Source of the DNA: an uncultured Bacilli bacterium
GTDB taxonomy: Bacteria; Bacillota_I; Bacilli_A; RFN20; CAG-826
NCBI GenBank assembly: GCA_944358895.1
Contig: CALVSB010000017.1
Coordinates: forward strand, 1 to 33,308
Reading direction: 5' to 3'
DNA length: 33,308 bases
Shown here: positions 7,115-15,424 of the stretch, in pieces
How positions within the stretch are numbered: position 1 is the first letter of the stretch
How the letters are laid out: each line of letters opens with the position of its first letter
Position numbers and translations under genes: made by a program
Notes under the pieces: generated by a model
Told to the model about the DNA's origin: nothing
The model's input: the letters and a program-made list of their open reading frames with translations, nothing else
Database searches by the model: none

Positions 7115-9390
7115 TGAACCGCGTAGTCATTGAGGCCGAAGACGACCGAGTAGGCAGCGCTTCCTTCATACTTCTTCGCGTCGGAGAGCGAGGACTCGAT
7201 GCCGCCCGGGAGCTGGGCCTTGGCCCCGTAAAGGTAGGAGAGGCCGAGATACTCGTGGTTGAGCTTGCTGGCTTCGGCCCCGGCGATCTTCGTGAGGTCG
7301 CCGCCGGGGTTGAAGATCGTTGTGATGAGGCTCGTGAGGTCGACGGCCCGGTAACTCGCGAAGTCGTCCGGCGTCAGGGTGAAGGGAGCGAAGAAATAGG
7401 GCTTTCCCTCCTGGTCGTAGGTCATCATGCTGGCCGTGAGGTAGCTCGTGAGGAAGCCGGCCCCGTAATGGGTGCCGCTTAAGACTGGGAGGAGGGAGAC
7501 GAGGCTCAAGGGATTGTTCGGATCGAAGGAAGCAAGAGCTTTCTTGAATTCTTCTTCCCCGTTCCGGTAGTCGGTATAGGCGCATTTGCCGATCGAGACG
7601 GTCGCGTCCATCCCGGGCTGAAGTTCCCCGGCCGCTTCCATGTCGCAGTTCATCGTGAGGCCCACCGCATTGATCCGCTCAGCCCCGTCGACGCTCTGGA
7701 AGAGGGTCTTCCCGAGGTCGTGGAGGGTGTCGCTCGCCATCGGCTTGAGGACGCTTTGGAAGAGGGGGCCGAGGCCGTAGAGGTCGAACCAGCCGCCCTG
7801 CCCCGTCACGTAGTTCGAAAGCTGGGTGGCGTTATCCACGATGACGTCGCTTCCGGTGAGGTATTGAGAGGCGCCTTTCTCTTCGAGGTTGGCCCATTTG
7901 TCGCTCACCGCCGGGTCGGCCGCCGTCGGGATGGCCTGGTTGATGAAGAGGAAGCCGCCAGCCTTCTCGAGGATCGAGTGCTCCGCCTCGATGAGGGAAT
8001 CGCTGTAGTTGAAGAGCATCGAGGAGAAGCAATCGCTCATCCTGGTGTCTTTGATATGGACTTCCGGCCGGTGGCCGCCCCGCTCGATCACCTCGTTCAC
8101 CGACGACGGGCCGCTGTTGACGAGGACGGTGAAGAAATGCTGGATCCGGCAGTTCTCGAAACTCATCTTGCCGGATTGCTTGGCGAAGAGGATCCCGCCG
8201 GCCAAGGTATCGTCGCTCGGGTCGTCGGGGGTCAGTTTCCAGTCCTCGACTTGGTCACTGCTCACGCCTTGGTTGCCGTAGGCGGCAAGGTCGACGAAGG
8301 CGATTTCATGGTTCTGCTTGGGGCTGAGGCCGGTGTCGCTACCGAAAAGGCAAGCATGGGTCGAGATGGCCCCGGTCGAAGCATCGGGAAGGGTCGGGGT
8401 CCCGCTGCTGCGGGCTTCGCTCACGACGTAAGGGAAGGTCTTCCCGAGGGAAATCTGGTTGTAATTGCCATAGATGGCCGCTTGGTAATCTGCCTCTTCG
8501 CCCGGCTCGTGCTTGTAAACGTAGCTCCAGTCCTTGAGGGTCCCGTAAACGGCCGGGTCGTCGGCCTTTTCGTCGGCCTCGCTCCAAAGGAGGGAAGAAG
8601 GGATGTCATCTTTCTCGATCACGATGTCGCCATAGATGACGAGCTTGTCATAGGAGGTGGCCGCCGTCGCTTCGGAGCCGAGGACCTCTTCCTTCATCGC
8701 GAGGTAGCTTTCATCTTCGTGGGCATTGTCGAAAAGGACGAGTTCCTTGGCCCGGGTGACGTTATAGGCCCCGTCCTCGATGTGAACCCGGTGCTCGAGG
8801 CTCGAAATGAGGGTTCCTTCGAGCTCGAAGGTCAAAACGACGTCCCGGGGAAGGGAGGAAGCGAGGTCTTTTCGGAAGAAGACCAAGCCCTCACTCTTGA
8901 GCCGAGAGAGGGCGACTTCGTCGAAGTAGTCGGTAAGATTCAAGGCGTTTCCTTCCGTGTCGAAGATCCTCACGTCCGCCCCGTCGGGCATGCCGCTATA
9001 GGTGGAAGGCGCCATCGTGATAAGGTCGAGGACGGTCACCGTCGGGGCGAGGGAAACCTCGTTCATGTTCCCGATCCGGAAGAGGCCGTGACGCGACATG
9101 AAGTCGGAAGAGCCGAGGTCGCTGCTGACTTTATAACTCCGCGAAAGATAGTTGAGGTAGGCGCGGTTCCTCTCCCACGAGGTGACGACCTCGGTCGCTT
9201 CGCTCGAGGAAGAGGAGCTAGGTTCCTCTTCCGCGGAGGAAGAACTCGAGGAAGCGTTCTCGCTCGAGGAGGCCTCGCCCGTCGATTCATCGACGCTGCT
9301 ATTCGAAGCCGAGGAGTTATTTCCCCCGCCGCAGGAAGCGAGGATGAGGGCTAGGGCTAAGCCTAGAAAAGGGGCAGTCTTCCGCATCAT
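7111..9390 (-). CDS. Large surface lipoprotein, possible beta-helix, transporter-linked
   Basis: This 759-residue protein starts with a lipoprotein signal: positive MMRK, a hydrophobic core and the lipobox LASC with C20. A 45-residue Ser/Glu/Asn-rich spacer (about 21-68) follows, typical of cell-surface lipoproteins that need distance from the membrane. The rest has no family I can name. Segments such as KLVIYGDIVIEKDDIP and SFENCRIQHFFTVLVNSGP look like turns of a right-handed parallel beta-helix. It is the first gene of the operon, and its stop overlaps the start of the ABC fusion (ATGA). The role is inferred: a substrate receptor, or a surface component exported or assembled by the transporter. 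Two ATGs are possible; AAGGA lies ten bases before the first. Confidence 0.75.
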   Translation of the reverse strand: MMRKTAPFLGLALALILASCGGGNNSSASNSSVDESTGEASSSENASSSSSSAEEEPSSSSSSEATEVVTSWERNRAYLNYLSRSYKVSSDLGSSDFMSRHGLFRIGNMNEVSLAPTVTVLDLITMAPSTYSGMPDGADVRIFDTEGNALNLTDYFDEVALSRLKSEGLVFFRKDLASSLPRDVVLTFELEGTLISSLEHRVHIEDGAYNVTRAKELVLFDNAHEDESYLAMKEEVLGSEATAATSYDKLVIYGDIVIEKDDIPSSLLWSEADEKADDPAVYGTLKDWSYVYKHEPGEEADYQAAIYGNYNQISLGKTFPYVVSEARSSGTPTLPDASTGAISTHACLFGSDTGLSPKQNHEIAFVDLAAYGNQGVSSDQVEDWKLTPDDPSDDTLAGGILFAKQSGKMSFENCRIQHFFTVLVNSGPSSVNEVIERGGHRPEVHIKDTRMSDCFSSMLFNYSDSLIEAEHSILEKAGGFLFINQAIPTAADPAVSDKWANLEEKGASQYLTGSDVIVDNATQLSNYVTGQGGWFDLYGLGPLFQSVLKPMASDTLHDLGKTLFQSVDGAERINAVGLTMNCDMEAAGELQPGMDATVSIGKCAYTDYRNGEEEFKKALASFDPNNPLSLVSLLPVLSGTHYGAGFLTSYLTASMMTYDQEGKPYFFAPFTLTPDDFASYRAVDLTSLITTIFNPGGDLTKIAGAEASKLNHEYLGLSYLYGAKAQLPGGIESSLSDAKKYEGSAAYSVVFGLNDYAVQ

Positions 9391-9421
9391 AAATAATCCG
9401 TCCTTAAAATGAGTCGGGGGT

Positions 9422-9450
9422 AATTTACCTCAAGGTAAATCCCTTTTCAA
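9422..9450 (-). promoter_or_regulatory. Promoter of the lipoprotein-ABC operon
   Basis: On the minus strand, TTGAAA (9445-9450) is followed after exactly 17 bases by TAAATT (9422-9427). These match the sigma-A -35 at 5 of 6 and the -10 at 4 of 6 positions. The position, about 30 bases before the lipoprotein ATG, fits. The whole spacer is occupied by the palindrome listed separately. Confidence 0.6.
9423..9440. promoter_or_regulatory. Candidate operator: perfect 18-bp palindrome over the -10
   Basis: Plus-strand ATTTACCTCAAGGTAAAT has 8-base arms (ATTTACCT and AGGTAAAT) around a 2-base centre. It covers the -10 and most of the spacer of the operon promoter. With so small a loop it is more likely a dimer-protein site than a hairpin. 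No regulator gene lies beside it, so the regulator is unknown. Confidence 0.5.
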
Positions 9451-9475
9451 CGAGGGTAAGAGCCGTGGGAACAGC

Positions 9476-9505
9476 AAAAAAGGGCGGATTTCGCTAAATC
9501 CGCCC
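9476..9505 (-). terminator. Rho-independent terminator of the glycogen operon
   Basis: On the minus strand GGGCGGATTT, a 4-base loop (AGCG) and AAATCCGCCC make a perfect 10-bp stem followed directly by six Ts. It lies 15 bases after the small membrane protein gene that ends at 9520, the last gene of the glgB operon. Confidence 0.92.
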
Positions 9506-9519
9506 GGGTTTTGCGTTAG

Positions 9520-9954
9520 TTATCGCCTTTTCCCTTCCTCTTCCAAGGTGTCCTTCTGGGCCATTTTCTGGTCGAAGACGGCGTCTAAGAGGGCGAGGCC
9601 CGCCCCGAAGGGGCAGACGAGGAGGAAGGCGACGTTCCCGCCTTGGGAAAGGATGGTGATGCTCGAGGCGAGCCCGACGGCCAAGGCCCCGAGGTCGATG
9701 AGGATGATCCCCTTCCAGTTCTTTTCCCTCGGGAGGAAGAAGAAGCCCCGGAGGAGGCTAAGGAGGGCGCTTAGGCCGAGGAAGGCGAGCATGAGGTAAA
9801 GGAGGAGGTCGCCGTTGCTATCGTAGCTTCCGAAGAAGGCGAAGAAATCGACGAGGCTCGTCGGCCCCTGGAGGCACGGGATCCACGGGGTCGCGATCGG
9901 AATGGCGATGCCCAGTAACACCGTGAAGAAGACGTAAAGCTGGCGGTTGTTCAC
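9520..9954 (-). CDS. Small four-helix membrane protein, unknown function
   Basis: This 144-residue protein has four hydrophobic segments (about residues 8-26, 50-70, 84-102 and 106-126) and a charged C-terminal tail (QKMAQKDTLEEEGKRR). I do not recognise the family. It probably starts with GTG (9952-9954), overlapping the dUTPase stop codon by one base (TAGTG); the ribosome site is weak (AGGAAA), so it likely relies on coupling to the gene before it. It is the last gene of the glgB-glgP operon, just ahead of a strong terminator. Nothing visible links it to glycogen. Confidence 0.72.
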   Translation of the reverse strand: MNNRQLYVFFTVLLGIAIPIATPWIPCLQGPTSLVDFFAFFGSYDSNGDLLLYLMLAFLGLSALLSLLRGFFFLPREKNWKGIILIDLGALAVGLASSITILSQGGNVAFLLVCPFGAGLALLDAVFDQKMAQKDTLEEEGKRR

Positions 9955-10454
9955 TAGTACCCCGTTTCCTGGCGCTTATAGTTGACGGCCAGTTTCTTCT
10001 TGTAGGCCTCCACCGCTTCCTCGGGCGAATAGCCGAGGAGGGGGAGAATGTTGAGGAAGCTCCCGAAGGCCCGGGCGTAGTTCTTGGCCTCGTAATGCTC
10101 GGCGAGATCGAGGGAGAGGCTATAGGTCTGGAGGATCTGGAGGGTCAAATCGTCCTGATCGGCCCGGAAATGGTGGGTGTAGCTCTCGACCCCGAGAGGA
10201 ATCCCGAGGGAGAGGAAGAAATGGAGGGCGTCGCTATACTCGTCGAGGACGACTTCCTTGGGAGAAGGACCCTTGTTCGACCAGTACTTGAAGCACCGGG
10301 TCTCGTTGGCGAGCTCCCCGAGCTCGACGAGGAGGGCAAGGACCCGCCGGTGATGGGTCGACGGATAATCGACCCCGTGGTGCCGATGTATGTCCTCGTC
10401 GAGGGCCGCCTGGAGGGCGAATAGCGGCGTGAGATCGAAGGAAAGATCGCTCAT
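9954..10454 (-). CDS. Dimeric-type dUTP diphosphatase (dUTPase_2, MazG-like fold)
   Basis: This 166-residue all-alpha protein matches the dimeric dUTPase family, which splits dUTP to dUMP and pyrophosphate, keeps uracil out of DNA and feeds thymidylate synthesis. Visible motifs are the metal-binding ELGELANE (E44, E47, E51), then CFKYWS (54-59), and EYSDALHF (E72, D75), typical of this fold. The length is normal. ATG 10452-10454 overlaps the GlgP stop by four bases (ATGA), so it is co-translated with glycogen phosphorylase, an unusual partner for a nucleotide-pool enzyme. A more general MazG-like NTP pyrophosphatase cannot be excluded. Confidence 0.82.
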   Translation of the reverse strand: MSDLSFDLTPLFALQAALDEDIHRHHGVDYPSTHHRRVLALLVELGELANETRCFKYWSNKGPSPKEVVLDEYSDALHFFLSLGIPLGVESYTHHFRADQDDLTLQILQTYSLSLDLAEHYEAKNYARAFGSFLNILPLLGYSPEEAVEAYKKKLAVNYKRQETGY

Positions 10455-12874
10455 TTCCCGTCGCTATAGCACGGCGTGAGGTGCCAGATGTCGCGGTTGT
10501 ACTCCTCGATCGTGCGGTCGGACGAGAAGAAGCCGGAATTCGCGATGTTGTGGATGCAAGCCTCGGCCCAAGCCGCCTTGTCGAGGTAGAACTGGTCGGC
10601 CTTCTCGCAAGCCGCGCAGTAGCTCTCGAAGTCGCGGAGGATGAGGAAGGTGTCGCCCCGGTTCATCACCTCGTCGAAGATGAGGCGGAAGCGGTCCGGG
10701 TGCTTGAGGGCCCACGGGCCGTTGAAGAGGGAATCGAGGACGTTCTTGATCTTGCTGTCGCCGTTGTAGACGTCCCACGGGTTGTACTTCCCGGAAGAGA
10801 GGAGGGTTTCGACTTCCTCGGCGGTGAGGCCGAAGATGATCTCGTTCTCGTGGCCGGCCCGGTCGGCGATCTCGATGTTGGCGCCGTCCAAGGTGCCGAT
10901 CGTGATGGCCCCGTTCATCATGAGCTTCATGTTCGAGGTGCCGGAGGCTTCCTTCCCGGCCGTCGAGATCTGCTCGGAGAGGTCGCTCGCCGGGATGATC
11001 TTCTCGGCGAGGGAGACGCCGTAGTCCTCGACGAAGACGATCTTCATGTACTTGTTGGCCACTGGGTCGTTGTTGACGACGTCGGCCACCGCGAGGATGA
11101 GCTCGATGATCCGCTTGGCGTACTCGTAGCTCGGCGCGGCCTTGGCCCCGAAGATGTAGGTGTGCGGGACCATCTTGAAGTTCTTGGGATCCTTCTTCAG
11201 CTCGAGGTAGTTGCTCATGATGTGGAAGAGGTTCATGAGCTGCCGCTTGTAGGCGTGGAGCCGCTTGATCTGGGTGTCGAAGATCGAGCTCGGATCGATC
11301 TCGAGGCCGTACTTCTTGTTCACGAAGGCGGCGAAGTCCTTCTTGTTATCGGCCTTGACCTTCATGACGGCCTTCTGGAAGGCCTTGTCCTTGGCGAAGG
11401 CGTCGAGCTTCTTGATGTCCTCGAAGTGGGTGATCCAGCTGTCGCCGATCTTGCTGCTGATGAGTTTGGCCAGGCGCGGGTTGGCATAGACGAGCCACCG
11501 CCGGTGGGTGACGCCGTTCGTCTTGTTGTTGAACTTGTTCGGGAAGAGCTCGTAGAAATCCTTGAAGGTGTAGTTTTCGAGGATGCCGGTATGGATCTTG
11601 GCGACCCCGTTGACCGAGTAGCCGGCGTAGATGGCCATGTTGGTCATGTGGATCTGCCCGTCCTTGATGATGGACATCCGGTAACGGCGGTTCTCGTCGA
11701 CCCCCTGCGACTGGAGATAGAGGTTGAAGCGACGGTTGATCTCCTCGATGATCATGTAAACGCGCGGGAGGAGGTCCCTCACGTAGTTGACCGGCCACCG
11801 CTCGAGGGCTTCCGGCATGACCGTGTGGTTGGTGTAGGCGATCGTGTGGGTGACGACGTCCCAGGCCTCGTCCCAGCCGTAGCCGTGCTCGTCCATGAGG
11901 AGGCGCATCATCTCGGGGATCGAGAGGATCGGGTGGGTGTCGTTGAGCTGGAAGGCCCAGTGGTCCTTGAAGTGCTCTAGGTTGCCATAATGGCCGATCT
12001 CGCTATTGATGGCGCTCTGGAGCCCGGCCGAGACAAGGAAGTACTGCTGGCGGAGGCGGAGGAGACGCCCGTGCTCGGTGCTGTCGTCGGGGTAAAGGCC
12101 GTAGGAAAGCTCCTTGAGGGTCGAGAGGTATTCGTTGAAGGAGCAGTCGGTCGGGAGGTTCTCTTCCGAGGGCTCGGCGCTCCAAAGGCGGAGGAGGTTG
12201 GCCTCCCCGTTCTTGTAGCCGACGACGGTGACGTCGTAGGGCACCGCCCTGATCGAGCGGGCGTTGACGAGCCGCATCGCGTAGGAGCCGTCGGGCTTGA
12301 GGTAGGTTTCGCTATTGCCGTAGAACTTCACTTCCACCGCATGCTTGGGCTTCCTTACCTCGAAGACGAAGCCGTTGGAAAGCCACTGGTCGGGGAGCTC
12401 GACTTGCTTCCCGTCGACGAACTTCTGGCGGAAGAAGCCGTATTCGTAGCGGATGGTGTCGCCATGGACCGGGAGGGCCAAGGAGGCCGCGCTGTCGAGG
12501 AAGCAGGCGGCAAGGCGGCCGAGGCCTCCGTTCCCGAGGCCGGCATCGCGCTCCTGGTCTTCGAGCTCGCTGATGTCGATGCCGTACTCGGCCAGGCCTT
12601 TCTTCGCAACCTCGTAGACCCCGAGGTTCTGCATGTTGTTGAGGAGGAGCCGCCCGATGAGGAATTCCATCGAGAAATAGATGAGCTGCTTCCGCCCGTG
12701 CCTATTGACGTCTTCCATCGAGTCGCGGAGGGAATAGCCCGCGTAGTCGCGGACCATCTCCCCGAGGACGTCGTAGCGCTCGGTGATGTGGGAATCCTCG
12801 ACGGTCCGCCCGAATTTCTCGGAAAGGCGCCGCGCGAATTCCTCTTTGAAAGCTTTCACGTTGTCGAACATCAT
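10451..12874 (-). CDS. glgP: Glycogen phosphorylase
   Basis: GlgP (GT35) cuts glucose-1-phosphate from the non-reducing ends of glycogen using phosphate and pyridoxal phosphate. The 807-residue length is standard. Diagnostic stretches are GLGNGGLGRLAACFLDS (112-128), QLNDTHP (309-315), TNGVTHRRW (452-460), QIKRLHAYKRQ (535-545) and the PLP site EASGTSNMKLMMNGA with Lys650. Two Met codons open the ORF; AAAGGA lies about 13 bases before the first. It follows glgB after 40 bases and overlaps the dUTPase, so branching and breakdown enzymes are co-expressed. No glgA or glgC (synthesis) is in the window. Confidence 0.97.
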   Translation of the reverse strand: MMFDNVKAFKEEFARRLSEKFGRTVEDSHITERYDVLGEMVRDYAGYSLRDSMEDVNRHGRKQLIYFSMEFLIGRLLLNNMQNLGVYEVAKKGLAEYGIDISELEDQERDAGLGNGGLGRLAACFLDSAASLALPVHGDTIRYEYGFFRQKFVDGKQVELPDQWLSNGFVFEVRKPKHAVEVKFYGNSETYLKPDGSYAMRLVNARSIRAVPYDVTVVGYKNGEANLLRLWSAEPSEENLPTDCSFNEYLSTLKELSYGLYPDDSTEHGRLLRLRQQYFLVSAGLQSAINSEIGHYGNLEHFKDHWAFQLNDTHPILSIPEMMRLLMDEHGYGWDEAWDVVTHTIAYTNHTVMPEALERWPVNYVRDLLPRVYMIIEEINRRFNLYLQSQGVDENRRYRMSIIKDGQIHMTNMAIYAGYSVNGVAKIHTGILENYTFKDFYELFPNKFNNKTNGVTHRRWLVYANPRLAKLISSKIGDSWITHFEDIKKLDAFAKDKAFQKAVMKVKADNKKDFAAFVNKKYGLEIDPSSIFDTQIKRLHAYKRQLMNLFHIMSNYLELKKDPKNFKMVPHTYIFGAKAAPSYEYAKRIIELILAVADVVNNDPVANKYMKIVFVEDYGVSLAEKIIPASDLSEQISTAGKEASGTSNMKLMMNGAITIGTLDGANIEIADRAGHENEIIFGLTAEEVETLLSSGKYNPWDVYNGDSKIKNVLDSLFNGPWALKHPDRFRLIFDEVMNRGDTFLILRDFESYCAACEKADQFYLDKAAWAEACIHNIANSGFFSSDRTIEEYNRDIWHLTPCYSDGK

Positions 12875-12914
12875 GGTTGGTCGTTGTTCCTTTCTTTCGT
12901 AAGCCGCCTCTTAT

Positions 12915-15026
12915 TTATTTCGCGGCGGCTTTCTTGCTGGCGGTTTTCTTGGCTGCCGCCTTCTTCTTGGCCGGGGCCTTCTTGGCTGCCGCCTTTTCGG
13001 CCGCGGGCTTGCTGGCTTTGCCAGCCGCCTTCTTGGCCTTCGGAGCCGCTTTCTTGGCCGGGGCTTTCTTGGCCTTCGGGGCTTTTTCGGCCGCTTCCGG
13101 GGTTTCGATGGTGGCCGGGGAAGCGGGCTTGCTAGTCTCGTGCAAGGAAGCATAGTAGGCTTTTTCCTCGTCGCCGACCACCCGCTTGAAGATCATCGCT
13201 CCGTAGGAGGGGATCTTGATCGTTAGGTGGAAGGGCTTGTTCTCGGGTCCCCCGTCGTAGGTCCGGTGGTTCCAGTCGTTATGGGTTCCCCAGCCGCCGT
13301 AGACGTCCTTGTCGCTATTGAAGAGCTCGTAGTACTCCCCGCCCCGGAGGCAGGGGACATCGTAGTTCTCGTAGTAATTGGGCGTCATGTTGAAGATGAA
13401 GAGGAGATCGCTATCCTCGACCTGGCGCTGGAAGGCGAAGACCGACTGGTCGTGGTTGTCGACCATCGTCCACGAGAAGTGGGCGGGATTGTGTTCCTCG
13501 AAGTGCATGGCCTTCTCGGAGCGATAGATGAGATTGAGGTCCCTCATGAGGCGTTTCACCGAGTCATGCTTCGGGAAGGAGAGGAGTTCCCAGGGGAGGG
13601 AGCGCTGCTCGTTCCACTCGTCGAAGCTCGCAAGCTCGTTGCCCATGAAGTTCAGCTTCTTGCCGGGGTGGCCGAACTGGTAGGTATAGAGGTTCCTTAG
13701 GAGGGCGAACTTCGTGTCGTAGTCCCCGTACATCTTGTTGATGAGGGTGCCTTTCCCGTGGACGACTTCGTCGTGGGAGAGGGGGAGCAGGAAGTTGTCG
13801 CTGTAGAAATAGGCCATCGAGAAGGTGAGCTTGTTATGCTCCCACTTCTTGTAGATCGGGTCCTTGGCGTAGTACTTGAGGGTGTCGTTCATCCAGCCGA
13901 GGTCCCACTTGTAGTCGAAGCCGAGGCCGCCCCACTCGACGGGCCGGGTGACGCCCGGGAAGTCGGTCGAGTCTTCGGCGATCATCATGAGGGAGGGGTG
14001 CTCGTAGTGAAGCTTCCCGTTGAGGCGCTTGATAAACTCGGTCGCCCCGGTGTTCTCGCCGTTTTGCTTGTTGCCGTCCCAGTAGACGATGTTGCTCACG
14101 GCGTCGACCCGGAGGCCGTCGAAGTGGAACTCGCTCACGAAGTAGTTCATGGCCGACATGAGGAAGCTCCGGACCGGGTCCTTGCCGAGGTCGAAGAGGA
14201 GGCTCCCCCACTGGCTGTAGGTATGGGGGTCACCGTATTCGTAGAGGTGGCTCCCGTCGAATTCCTTGAGGGCCCAGTAGTCGCTGGCGAAGTGGACGGG
14301 GGCGAAGTCGAGGATGACCCCGATCCCAGCCCGGTGGAGGCGGTCGACGAAGCTCATCAGCTGCTTCGGGTTGCCGTAGCGGCTGTCGACGCTGTAGAAG
14401 CCGGTGGCCTGGTAGCCCCAGCTCCCGTCGAATGGATATTGGACGATCGGCATGATCTCGACGTGGGTGAAGCCGGTCTCCTGGATGTAGGGAATGAGGT
14501 AGTCGGCGACTTCCTCGTAGCTCGGGAAGCGGCCGTTGATCTTGCCTTTCCAGCTGCCAAGGTGGAGTTCGTAGATCGACATCGGCTTATCGAAGTTCCG
14601 GTCGCGGCTCTTCATCCATTCATCGTCGGCCCAGGGGAAGCCCCGGTAGTCGAAGAGGCGGGAGCAGGTCTGGGGACGGAGCTCGCTATAGAAGGCATAG
14701 GGGTCGGCCTTGTCGACGTACTCGCCCCAGCAGTTCTTGAAGTGGAACTTGTAGCTCTCGTAATCCTCGAGGCCTTCGACGAAGGCTTCGAAGACGCCGC
14801 TTTCGTCGATCTTGCCCATCTTGTTGACGCGGACGTCCCAGCCGTTCCACTCGCCGATGACGGAAACGTCGCTCGCCAGCGGCGCATAGAGGCGGAAGAC
14901 GACGCCTTTGACTTTGCGCTTGTCTTTTCCTTCCCCCACTTCCCGTTCTTCGAAATGGGCGCCGAAGTACTTGTAGGCCTCGGTCGTCTGACCCATCAGA
15001 AAGTCATAAAGAATGCCATATGCCAT
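12915..15026 (-). CDS. glgB: 1,4-alpha-glucan branching enzyme with histone-H1-like tail
   Basis: GlgB (GH13) moves segments of linear alpha-1,4-glucan to make alpha-1,6 branches. An N-terminal CBM48-like domain (about 35-125, VVFRLYAPLASDVSVIGEWNGW) precedes the catalytic barrel: DFAPVHF (240-246), GLRVDAVSN with nucleophile D308, MIAEDST with E351 and LPLSHDE with D419. Residues 1 to about 625 form the usual enzyme. From about 631 to 703 runs an extra tail made almost only of Lys, Ala and Pro (KKAPAKKAAPKAKKAAGK type), highly basic and disordered, like histone H1; branching enzymes normally lack it. The ATG at 15024-15026 has AAAGGAA eight bases upstream. It is first in the operon glgB-glgP-dUTPase-membrane protein. 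Confidence 0.96.
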   Translation of the reverse strand: MAYGILYDFLMGQTTEAYKYFGAHFEEREVGEGKDKRKVKGVVFRLYAPLASDVSVIGEWNGWDVRVNKMGKIDESGVFEAFVEGLEDYESYKFHFKNCWGEYVDKADPYAFYSELRPQTCSRLFDYRGFPWADDEWMKSRDRNFDKPMSIYELHLGSWKGKINGRFPSYEEVADYLIPYIQETGFTHVEIMPIVQYPFDGSWGYQATGFYSVDSRYGNPKQLMSFVDRLHRAGIGVILDFAPVHFASDYWALKEFDGSHLYEYGDPHTYSQWGSLLFDLGKDPVRSFLMSAMNYFVSEFHFDGLRVDAVSNIVYWDGNKQNGENTGATEFIKRLNGKLHYEHPSLMMIAEDSTDFPGVTRPVEWGGLGFDYKWDLGWMNDTLKYYAKDPIYKKWEHNKLTFSMAYFYSDNFLLPLSHDEVVHGKGTLINKMYGDYDTKFALLRNLYTYQFGHPGKKLNFMGNELASFDEWNEQRSLPWELLSFPKHDSVKRLMRDLNLIYRSEKAMHFEEHNPAHFSWTMVDNHDQSVFAFQRQVEDSDLLFIFNMTPNYYENYDVPCLRGGEYYELFNSDKDVYGGWGTHNDWNHRTYDGGPENKPFHLTIKIPSYGAMIFKRVVGDEEKAYYASLHETSKPASPATIETPEAAEKAPKAKKAPAKKAAPKAKKAAGKASKPAAEKAAAKKAPAKKKAAAKKTASKKAAAK

Positions 15027-15224
15027 AGCGATTTCCTTTCTAAATCAAGGTTTCTCCTTCTTCACTAGCGATATCCTAAATCAAAGAAAACGATTAGTCA
15101 TGCCCTTGCGTGCACGTGAGGGGGATTTCTCGGGCTCTTCCCCTGCTAGCCATAACAATATAGGGGCCGAGACTGCCTAGAAGGAAGCGAACGGCTGGTT
15201 TCTTAAGAAGGGATATCGATGGCT
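15027..15224 (-). promoter_or_regulatory. Leader of the glycogen operon with duplicated start region
   Basis: No gene is visible here. On the minus strand TTGATTTAG followed by ATCGCTA occurs twice: at 15024-15048, where it carries AAAGGAA and ends in the glgB ATG, and at 15063-15084, ending in GTG. This looks like a tandem duplication of the glgB start. A TATATT at about 15160-15165 is a possible -10, but I see no convincing -35, so no promoter is placed. Confidence 0.35.
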
Positions 15225-15265
15225 ATGCGGTACAAATTAAAAATTTTTCGCGATTTGTACCGCAT
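15225..15265. repeat. Palindrome copy 1 (GGTACAAAT family)
   Basis: Perfect 13-bp arms ATGCGGTACAAAT (15225-15237) and ATTTGTACCGCAT (15253-15265) enclose a 15-base AT-rich spacer. A close relative lies at 16174-16226, on the other side of the gene at 15425-16021. The sequence could be a protein-binding site, a hairpin or a small mobile repeat. There is no strong T-run placed as in a terminator. Confidence 0.7.
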
Positions 15266-15366
15266 GTTCGACGATTGATAAGCGATTGCTCAGCCAAAAC
15301 TCATTGGTGAGTTTCCTACCATGGGCTCTTCGATGCCGCCTAGGGGAAGCGGCAACCACTTCCGCC

Positions 15367-15390
15367 AAAAAAGCTTCCCTCAAGGGAAGC
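15367..15390 (-). terminator. Rho-independent terminator of the 15425-16021 gene
   Basis: On the minus strand GCTTCCC, loop TTGA and GGGAAGC form a 7-bp stem followed by six Ts (15367-15372). It lies about 35 bases after the stop codon of the anchored hypothetical gene and matches its direction. Confidence 0.8.
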
Positions 15391-15424
15391 CGCAAAAGCA
15401 AAGACTGAGGAAACCGCGGCCGTT

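Noticed and set aside
15085-15105. CcpA-type cre site before glgB (AGAAAACGATTAG)
   Set aside because: At least two conserved positions of the cre consensus are missing on either strand, so the match is not better than chance.
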